A stretch of DNA of 10,041 nt, from positions 1-10,041 of the forward strand of contig JAJCYN010000190.1 of assembly GCA_029262915.1 (NCBI GenBank), read 5' to 3'. This stretch comes from Flavobacteriales bacterium (GTDB lineage Bacteria; Bacteroidota; Bacteroidia; Flavobacteriales_E; Vicingaceae). The translations under genes were made by a program, and so were the position numbers. Under the pieces are notes generated by a model that did no database searches, was not told the origin of the DNA, and worked only from the letters and a program-made list of their open reading frames with translations. Shown here piece by piece: positions 1 to 5,662 of the stretch. Position 1 is the first letter of the stretch, and each line of letters begins with the position of its first letter.

Positions 1-302
1 GCTAAAAAGAAAAACGCTGTTAAACATTGATTAATTGTATAATTTTCTTTGCTAATATGTCCAACACATTCAGTATGCGTTCCGTTTCCGTGAGGATTAA
101 AAAATATGTTTCTAAAATTAACAGCTCCACCTTGATTTACATCTCCAATGAACCCATCTCCCACTACAGGATCAAACCTTGGAACATCAACATACCAAGC
201 AGTAAGATTGTTCTTGTCTGCTTTCAATGGAATAGAAATATCCAATGGTTTTGATAAGTCAATTTGATACTTCTTATCGTTATATTGAATTTCTGTAATC
301 AT
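1..302 (-). CDS. Cyclase family protein (kynurenine formamidase-like metal hydrolase), partial
   Basis: The N-terminal 100 residues of a protein that continues past the left edge. Reading from the ATG at 302-300 there is no stop codon. The product begins MITEIQYNDKKYQIDLSKPL and contains NPHGNGTHTECVGHI at about residues 69-83. The H71, G74-T75-H76 and H82 pattern resembles the metal-binding HxGTHxDxPxH signature of the cyclase/kynurenine formamidase family (PF04199), in the HxxGTHTExxGH form I associate with Bacteroidota members. These proteins are metal-dependent cytoplasmic amidohydrolases; no signal peptide is seen here. The substrate cannot be told from this fragment, so kynurenine formamidase activity should not be assumed. 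The start codon shares one base with the hemW stop (TAATG), so the two are probably translationally coupled. The downstream catalytic part is outside the window. Confidence 0.85.
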   Translation of the reverse strand, partial: MITEIQYNDKKYQIDLSKPLDISIPLKADKNNLTAWYVDVPRFDPVVGDGFIGDVNQGGAVNFRNIFFNPHGNGTHTECVGHISKENYTINQCLTAFFFL

Positions 303-1426
303 TAAACATAAAATAAATCTGATGTGATTTTATCTGTAATTAAAATTCCTTCATCAGTTAAAACTACTTTATTATTTATTTGTTGAAGATAAGAAGAATT
401 TAAATATGGTGCTAATTCTTGCTCAAAATGAGTATTGATTTCTTGACTATAATTATTTTTAATGTAATCTAATTCTATACCCCAAATGGTTCTTAATCGA
501 GTAAGAATATACTCGTTAAAAGATGTTTGTTCATCTATGTTTTCTTCTTCATAATAACCTTGGTTATTGGTTATTCCATTAATGTATTTAATGTTGTTGG
601 ATACGTTCCAAAAACGTTTATTATTCGTGTATGAGTGTGCTGAAGGACCAAAACCCAAATATTCTGCTCCTTTCCAATAATTACTATTATGTTGAGAATA
701 AAAATCTTCTCTTCCAAAATTAGATACTTCATATTGTGTTAGTCCAAATTCCTTCGTTTTTTGAATTAAGGTCTTAAATTGAGCTATCATTTTTTCATCA
801 TTTAAATTAGGAGTTTGTCCTAATTTTATTTGATGGGCAAGAGCTGTTTTAGACTCAACAGTTAAACCATAAGCTGAAAGATGTGGTACCCTAAAGTCAT
901 TTACTTTTTGTAAATTATTTAACCAAATTTCATCTGTTAATATCGGAGAGCCATAAATTAAATCAATGGTAATATTATCAAAGCCAATATCCTGGCTTCT
1001 TTTAATACTTGATTCTGCTTCAGATGAGTTATGTACTCTATTAAAAAACTTAAGTTCCTTATTATTAAAAGATTGCACTCCAATACTTAATCGATTAACC
1101 CCAACATTATTAAACTCTTTAAGTTTTTCTTGGGATAAATCATCTGGATTACATTCTAATGTAAATTCAATTTTATCAGCAATAGCATAGTTTTTATAAA
1201 TTGCATCAACAATCAACTTTAAATCATCCACATCCAATAATGATGGTGTCCCTCCGCCAAAATACAAAGTATTAATTGGGCTGGTAAGTTGATTTTTTCT
1301 TTCTTCAATTTCTTTAACAAGAGCTCTAATTAAGTCTGATTTATGTTTTAAGGAAGTAGAAAAATGAAAGTCGCAATAACTACAACTTTGTTTACAGAAA
1401 GGAATATGAATGTAAATTCCAGCCAA
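302..1426 (-). CDS. hemW: Radical SAM family heme chaperone HemW
   Basis: A 374-residue protein, normal length for HemW, a radical SAM relative of oxygen-independent coproporphyrinogen III oxidase (HemN) that binds heme and delivers it to target proteins in the cytoplasm. The 4Fe-4S motif is CKQSCSYC (C11, C15, C18). The next position of interest is F20, where HemN has a fourth cysteine, which favours HemW over HemN. GGGTP at 57-61 is the SAM-binding glycine motif, ECNPDD at 91-96 and RLSIGVQSF at 112-120 are typical of the HemN/HemW core, and QHNSNYW (245-251) with GFGPSAHSY (258-266) leads into the C-terminal domain. The start codon is TTG (1426-1424): a TAA lies in frame two codons upstream, and there is no ATG before the essential cysteines. 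No Shine-Dalgarno sequence is seen. It lies 85 bp after the kinase gene and overlaps the cyclase start by one base. The family call is very secure; older annotations often mislabel such genes hemN. Confidence 0.95.
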   Translation of the reverse strand: MAGIYIHIPFCKQSCSYCDFHFSTSLKHKSDLIRALVKEIEERKNQLTSPINTLYFGGGTPSLLDVDDLKLIVDAIYKNYAIADKIEFTLECNPDDLSQEKLKEFNNVGVNRLSIGVQSFNNKELKFFNRVHNSSEAESSIKRSQDIGFDNITIDLIYGSPILTDEIWLNNLQKVNDFRVPHLSAYGLTVESKTALAHQIKLGQTPNLNDEKMIAQFKTLIQKTKEFGLTQYEVSNFGREDFYSQHNSNYWKGAEYLGFGPSAHSYTNNKRFWNVSNNIKYINGITNNQGYYEEENIDEQTSFNEYILTRLRTIWGIELDYIKNNYSQEINTHFEQELAPYLNSSYLQQINNKVVLTDEGILITDKITSDLFYV

Positions 1427-1511
1427 TTTTTAATGCGTGAATGATGTAATAATTGAATGGAGAGACTTTTTAATAATTATTCTATCATTTATACATTCAA
1501 GCATTCTCTCA

Positions 1512-3038
1512 TTATTTATTCAACACAATTCTAAAAGTTGTTCCTGCGGAATCAGATTGTTTTACAAAGATTTTTCCTGAGTGATAATTTTCAATGATTC
1601 TTTTTACCAAAGATAATCCTAATCCCCAACCTCTCTGTTTGGTAGTAAACCCAGGTTCAAAAATTGTTTTGTGTTTGGCTCTCGGAATTCCTATACCAGT
1701 ATCAGTGATATCAATATAAACAAACTGACTTTGATCTGTAATATAAATATCAATATTCCCTTCACCTTTCATTGCATCAACTGCATTTTTTATCAAATTT
1801 TCAAGTACCCAACTAAATAACGAGGGATTTAATTTAGCCTTTATTTCTGTATTATTTTGAGTAGTAAAGGTAACGTTTACCTTTTTAGAAATTCTTACTT
1901 TGAGATACGCCAAAGAATCATTTACAACAACATTTAAGTTTTCTGATTCTAGTTTAGGAACAGAACCTATCTTAGAAAACCTTTCTGTAATAATTTCCAA
2001 ACGAGTAATATCTTTTGATAACTCATTAATTGTATTTTCATCAACAACCTCTTTTAATTTAAGGTATTCTACCCACGCCATTAGTGATGATAACGGAGTA
2101 CCCAATTGATGTGCTGTTTCTTTTGCCATTCCGACCCATACTTGGTTTTGCTCTACCTTACGAGAAGTACTAAACAAATAGTAAGAGATCAACAAAAACA
2201 GTGCTATTATTAATATCTGAAAATAAGGATAGTACTTTAATTGTTGTAATAATTGAGAATCTTTATAAAAAATATAGTTGGTCGTTTCATTATTAATTGT
2301 TATTACAATCGGCTCATTTTGTTCTCGCATATTTGCAATTGTAGCCATTAAAAAATCTTGCCCTATACCTGTTTTTCCTCCTTCTAAATTTCCATGTTCA
2401 ATAACATTTATTTGAGTACTATCCGTATATATTACGGGAACCGAAGCTGAGTTAATCACTATTTCTGATATAAAAGATTGAATTAAGTCATCCAACACAA
2501 TTTTAAGTTCCGAGAAAATTTTAGAATCCTTGTAGTACAATTTTTGTTTAATCGTATATCTGGGAATGTGATAGGTTAAATCAATCGGCTCATTACTACT
2601 GTTTTTCATTAAATCTAATTGATCTAACAAAAATTGGGCAGTATCTACTCCTTCTTTTATATCAAAATTTCTCCAGCTAGAAATGTTTTCTTCTTCATCT
2701 ACCACAATTACAGGGATAGTCGTATTACGAGAAAGAATATTGAGGTAAAAAGTTAAATCCGTATAATTATTAGATGTTGCTAATCGTTTATTTGCTTCAG
2801 CCCAAAGCTCAATTTTGTTTCTCTCTTCATTAGAAATTTTTTGAAACAGTTCTCCCGTATAATTAACTAAAGATGCTTTGTTTTGAATGGCTTCTGCCCA
2901 TAGCTGTACTTTTTTACGCTCTTCTGTTGCAATTTTTTTAACCAGAATATTTGTGTACCACAACGAGACAACAATAATTAGAATTGCGGCAACGGCTAAA
3001 AGCAATTTCCATCGTTGTTTTTTTGAGTAAATATTCAA
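1512..3038 (-). CDS. Membrane sensor histidine kinase with duplicated extracytoplasmic sensor module
   Basis: A 508-residue inner-membrane kinase. Transmembrane helix 1 is at about 12-32 after a basic N-terminus (KKQRWK), and helix 2 at about 272-290. The roughly 240 residues between them form the extracytoplasmic sensor. The dimerisation/phosphoacceptor segment is GMAKETAHQLGTPLSSL, with H310 the likely phosphorylated histidine; the usual HE-x-[KR]-TP is replaced by HQLGTP, a form typical of a Bacteroidota kinase group. The ATPase domain has the N box (E413-N414 to N418-A419), the G1 box DTGIGIP (446-452) and the G2 region RGWGLGL (469-475), so the kinase appears active. The sensor contains two similar halves (see findings). 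The start is TTG at 3038-3036: an in-frame TGA lies seven codons upstream and the next in-frame ATG is residue 144, inside the sensor. A weak AAAGG lies about 9 bases upstream. No response regulator is adjacent, so it is an orphan whose partner and signal are unknown. Confidence 0.93.
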   Translation of the reverse strand: MNIYSKKQRWKLLLAVAAILIIVVSLWYTNILVKKIATEERKKVQLWAEAIQNKASLVNYTGELFQKISNEERNKIELWAEANKRLATSNNYTDLTFYLNILSRNTTIPVIVVDEEENISSWRNFDIKEGVDTAQFLLDQLDLMKNSSNEPIDLTYHIPRYTIKQKLYYKDSKIFSELKIVLDDLIQSFISEIVINSASVPVIYTDSTQINVIEHGNLEGGKTGIGQDFLMATIANMREQNEPIVITINNETTNYIFYKDSQLLQQLKYYPYFQILIIALFLLISYYLFSTSRKVEQNQVWVGMAKETAHQLGTPLSSLMAWVEYLKLKEVVDENTINELSKDITRLEIITERFSKIGSVPKLESENLNVVVNDSLAYLKVRISKKVNVTFTTQNNTEIKAKLNPSLFSWVLENLIKNAVDAMKGEGNIDIYITDQSQFVYIDITDTGIGIPRAKHKTIFEPGFTTKQRGWGLGLSLVKRIIENYHSGKIFVKQSDSAGTTFRIVLNK

Positions 3039-3127
3039 GTTAATGCCTTTTTTTATTCAATTGCGTGCACAAAAGACGTGTGAAAGTAATGATTAGTTGT
3101 AAATAAGCCCAAAGAATATGTTGTTTA

Positions 3128-4345
3128 TTACTTTTTGAATAATTTAAAACTTTGCTGTTTTGTTTCTGTAACAACTTTCACGAAGTAAACACCTTGTTTA
3201 AGATTATTTACTTTTAAATTAAATTTGATTTGATTTTTATACGATCTCTTTTGGATAATTTTTCCTGACAAATCATAAACAAAAACGTTAAGTTGTTTTT
3301 CTAATTTGTTAGAATTAAACCTGAAATAACCATTAGAATAAAACCCATCCCATTTAGAAGTGGAGTTATGCTCTTCAACACCAACGTTTACAGGAACATA
3401 AGCTTTAATGACTATTGGTAGGTGATCTGACATAACATACAGAGCATCAGCTATGTTTGCTGGAACAACAGAATTTGTAGGTGCTCCATTGATCGAACTA
3501 TTAAAATGATTCCCATCATTACCAACAGCATCGTATGAATTAGGAACATAAGTCAATTTATTTACTCCTGACAATAAATCACTGGTGAAAAATATAAAAT
3601 CAAACCGATTATCCATTCCACCAAAAGCACCTCCATCTCCAATACTACTTGACCGTGTGCTTTGAGTATGAACATTCGAAAAAAGAACATTATTGTCCCA
3701 ACTTCCTGGTGTAGATATAGGGTCCAACAATGGCACACTCCCTCCATTTAATATAGTATTGTGAGCTGGTTCAAAACTGGTGTATAGGTTAAAGTCTCCG
3801 CCCAATATAACATTTTCAATGTTTGCTCTGGAGTCCATATAGTTTTTTAATAATGTCGCCTCAGCATTTCTTTTCCCTTCATTTACCACTCCAGTACTCG
3901 CTTTTAAATGGGCCATATAACAATAAATGAACACCGTATCAGAAGCTGCAGTCATTCCTGGTGCATTATAATACAATACATATTCACTTATATTTCTAAG
4001 TGCAGTCGGTATTTCAAACTGACTATACAACACTAATTTATCCGAATTATAAAACAACATATTATCGGTATCAGGTCCATTAATGTAAGTAGCTTTTTGA
4101 TAAGATGTAACACCTCCTACATTTAAAGCATCGTTTAAAATTGTCGTTGGACCGCTAATTGACGTCAACTCGGTAATCATAAAAATATCTGGCTGAACAT
4201 ATTGTATAATTGGTCTTAATGTATCTGCCTTTGTAGGATTTGAAAGAGGATAATTTAAAATATTGTAAGATAAAACTGTTATAGTATCTTGTGACCTAGC
4301 AAAAATTCCTAAAAAAATAAATAATGTAAAAAGTAGGTTTTTCAT
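3128..4345 (-). CDS. Secreted endonuclease/exonuclease/phosphatase family protein with T9SS type A sorting domain
   Basis: A 405-residue exported protein. Residues 1-19 look like a signal peptide (hydrophobic LLFTLFIFLGIFA, ending ARSQ). The EEP fold (PF03372; Mg-dependent phosphodiester hydrolases including DNase I and sphingomyelinase relatives) spans about 20-318. It shows SYNILNYP (metal/phosphate-site N28), ITEL (acidic E59), a possible catalytic H146 in CYMAHLK, GGDFNLY (D184, N186), FDFIF (D249) and the terminal SDHLPI (D307-H308). Residues about 335-405 match a T9SS type A C-terminal sorting domain: short beta strands, VFVYDLSGKII, LKQGVYFVKV and a basic KLFKK end. The protein is therefore probably carried across the outer membrane and released or anchored at the surface. 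It starts 9 bp after the stop of the preceding EEP gene, so the two are almost certainly co-transcribed. The substrate (DNA, RNA, nucleotide, phospholipid or another phosphodiester) cannot be read from the motifs. Confidence 0.9.
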   Translation of the reverse strand: MKNLLFTLFIFLGIFARSQDTITVLSYNILNYPLSNPTKADTLRPIIQYVQPDIFMITELTSISGPTTILNDALNVGGVTSYQKATYINGPDTDNMLFYNSDKLVLYSQFEIPTALRNISEYVLYYNAPGMTAASDTVFIYCYMAHLKASTGVVNEGKRNAEATLLKNYMDSRANIENVILGGDFNLYTSFEPAHNTILNGGSVPLLDPISTPGSWDNNVLFSNVHTQSTRSSSIGDGGAFGGMDNRFDFIFFTSDLLSGVNKLTYVPNSYDAVGNDGNHFNSSINGAPTNSVVPANIADALYVMSDHLPIVIKAYVPVNVGVEEHNSTSKWDGFYSNGYFRFNSNKLEKQLNVFVYDLSGKIIQKRSYKNQIKFNLKVNNLKQGVYFVKVVTETKQQSFKLFKK

Positions 4346-4354
4346 AAACTGAGA

Positions 4355-5413
4355 TTATTTGTTTTTCTGCTCCTTAATTAAAAACAAATATACAGGAAAA
4401 TGATCACTATATCCTGCAATATAAGCTCCTCCTGCAAACGAACGATGTGGATATCCTTTGTATCTGCCCGAAGATTGTTTTAAATAAGACTTACTAAAAA
4501 TTTTTGCTTTATAATATTTGTAAGACGAAAAATCCTCGTCAATTAAAGATGGCGTAATTAAAATTTGATCAAATAAATTCCAGGCATCCCTATATGCCAA
4601 AGTTCCTATTCCTTTTTTGAAGTTACTCTCCAAGGGATTAAACATATCTCCTTTTTTTATAGCCTCTTTTTTTCCAACTCCTTTTAAGTGTTTTCTAACA
4701 CTTGAGTTGTTAGGATCATCATTCAAATCCCCCATATAGAATATTTTTGCATTAGGATCAACCGTTTTTAATGAATCCATAATTAATTTCCCCAAGTCTG
4801 CAGCGGCTTCTCTTCTTGGTCTACTTCTTTTTTCCCCTCCTCTACGAGATGGCCAGTGAGCAACTATTATATGAATCATTTCACCATTCAAATAACCACT
4901 CACCAATAATTGATCTCTAGTATAAAATGTAGTGTCTATTCTCCTCAACGAAACACTTCTACTCGACTCTACTTTAAAATATGTAGGATTATATAACAAC
5001 CCCACATCAATTCCCCTTCTGTCTGGCGAATCATAATGTACAATTTTATAACCTCTTTTTTTTAATTTTTCCGTTTTAACTAAATCTTCTAAAACTGATC
5101 TATTTTCAATTTCTGCTACACCTAAAATAGCAATTCCATCAGGAGTAACCTCAACTCCTAAATCAGCAATAACCTTAGACATATTTTTTAGCTTCTCTTT
5201 ATATCTTTCGGAAGTCCATCCCTTTTGTCCTTTAGGAGTAAAGTCATCTTGTAATATTTTATTCGTATCAGGATCTATAAGCGTATCAAACAAATTTTCC
5301 AGATTATAAAACCCAACGCAAGCAACTAAATAATCCTTTTTATCCTCTTGAGAAAATATAGGCTTAGCTGCGACTAAAAAAAATGTTATATATAAGAATA
5401 AATTATATTTCAT
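4355..5413 (-). CDS. Exported endonuclease/exonuclease/phosphatase family protein
   Basis: A 352-residue EEP-fold protein with a signal peptide (hydrophobic FLYITFFLVAA, likely cleaved near IFSQ, residue 22) and no T9SS tail, so it probably stays in the periplasm or is attached otherwise. The complete set of EEP motifs is visible: FYNLENLFDT (N37, E39), GVAEIENR (E101), VAHWPSRRGG (H186), GDLNDDP (D229, N231), FDQILIT (D282) and YSDHFPVY (D337-H338). HWPSRRGGEKRSRPRR is a basic active-site loop common in the large Bacteroidota group usually annotated as endonuclease. It is the first gene of the minus-strand arm, starts with ATG, and lies about 60 bases downstream of a recognisable promoter. 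The following gene is also an EEP protein, but the two differ enough in loops and C-terminus that they look like distinct subfamilies rather than a recent duplication. Nuclease activity is likely from the family but unproven. Confidence 0.92.
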   Translation of the reverse strand: MKYNLFLYITFFLVAAKPIFSQEDKKDYLVACVGFYNLENLFDTLIDPDTNKILQDDFTPKGQKGWTSERYKEKLKNMSKVIADLGVEVTPDGIAILGVAEIENRSVLEDLVKTEKLKKRGYKIVHYDSPDRRGIDVGLLYNPTYFKVESSRSVSLRRIDTTFYTRDQLLVSGYLNGEMIHIIVAHWPSRRGGEKRSRPRREAAADLGKLIMDSLKTVDPNAKIFYMGDLNDDPNNSSVRKHLKGVGKKEAIKKGDMFNPLESNFKKGIGTLAYRDAWNLFDQILITPSLIDEDFSSYKYYKAKIFSKSYLKQSSGRYKGYPHRSFAGGAYIAGYSDHFPVYLFLIKEQKNK

Positions 5414-5476
5414 AATTGTACGTATTTGTGCAAAGTAACCAAAATAAAATCTAATTATTTAATAAGGTTTGTTTTG

Positions 5477-5511
5477 CAAAGTTAATTTTAATGATAATTT
5501 TTTATCAACAA
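5477..5511 (-). promoter_or_regulatory. Putative Bacteroidota-type promoter for the EEP gene pair
   Basis: On the minus strand, TAACTTTG (5484-5477) is an exact match to the Bacteroidota -7 consensus TAnnTTTG. A TTG in TTGTTG (5511-5506) lies 21 bases upstream as a -33 element. The predicted transcription start is near 5470, which would leave a leader of about 55-60 bases before the ATG at 5413. A second, poorer -7-like site TTACTTTG (5438-5431) lies closer to the gene but has one mismatch and no TTG at the right distance. Confidence 0.6.
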
Positions 5512-5585
5512 TTTAATGATTTTAAGGGTTTTATCATTTTTAAAGTTTAATTTTGATCCGTTATTAAATATTGTTGTATTGATAA
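5492..5585. promoter_or_regulatory. Cluster of four TGATAA/TTATCA motifs, possible operator
   Basis: TGATAA occurs at 5492-5497 and 5580-5585, and its complement TTATCA at 5502-5507 and 5531-5536. The first two form a dyad, TGATAA-TTTT-TTATCA, sitting between the -33 and -7 elements of the minus-strand promoter. The third lies just upstream of the plus-strand -7-like element, and the fourth in the predicted leader of the receptor gene. This placement would suit a regulator acting on both arms. The DNA is very AT-rich, so some copies may be chance. No known regulator is implied. Confidence 0.35.
5548..5555 (+). promoter_or_regulatory. Putative -7 element for the receptor operon
   Basis: TAATTTTG matches TAnnTTTG exactly. 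No TTG is present 19-23 bases upstream, so the -33 part is missing or diverged. If it is used, transcription would begin near 5562 and leave a leader of about 100 bases before the ATG at 5663. Confidence 0.35.
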
Positions 5586-5590
5586 CAATA
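5569..5590 (+). repeat. Short inverted repeat in the receptor leader
   Basis: TATTGTT (5569-5575) and AACAATA (5584-5590) are perfect 7-base arms around an 8-base loop. It lies just downstream of the predicted plus-strand transcription start. It could be a weak leader hairpin or an operator half-site pair. It is short, AT-rich and overlaps one TGATAA copy, so chance is possible. Confidence 0.3.
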
Positions 5591-5662
5591 AGTGATTATC
5601 CTATGAAGCAACCAAAATAAGACTTCAAACCGCTTTATTCTTATATCTTTTATTATTAACAA

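Larger units (their letters stand above)
5414..5662. other. Divergent intergenic region between the EEP pair and the receptor operon
   Basis: This is the longest stretch without a gene (249 bp). It contains the two promoter candidates, the TGATAA cluster and the short inverted repeat listed separately. I see no small gene, tRNA or terminator in it. The last 75 bases before the receptor ATG hold nothing recognisable and no Shine-Dalgarno sequence. Confidence 0.8.

Noticed and set aside
27..254. Plus-strand 75-codon open frame at the left end
   Set aside because: It lies antisense to the cyclase-family gene, whose minus-strand translation has a clear HGNGTH metal motif; the plus-strand product resembles nothing.
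1460..1510. GAGAGA (1460-1465) and TCTCTC (1505-1510) as a terminator or hairpin between the kinase and hemW genes
   Set aside because: Only six base pairs around a 39-base loop, with no following U-rich tract in the right place; unlikely to terminate transcription.
3082..3113. Possible kinase-gene promoter: TTTG (3113-3110), 20 bases, then TTACTTTC (3089-3082) on the minus strand
   Set aside because: The -7 element has two mismatches to TAnnTTTG. The spacing is right, but the match is too weak to list as a feature.
3562..3747. Minus-strand 61-codon open frame in another frame of the T9SS EEP gene
   Set aside because: It overlaps the conserved EEP core entirely and its product has no domain features.
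5431..5438. TTACTTTG on the minus strand as the main promoter of the EEP pair
   Set aside because: One mismatch at a conserved base and no TTG at -33; the upstream TAACTTTG site is a better match.
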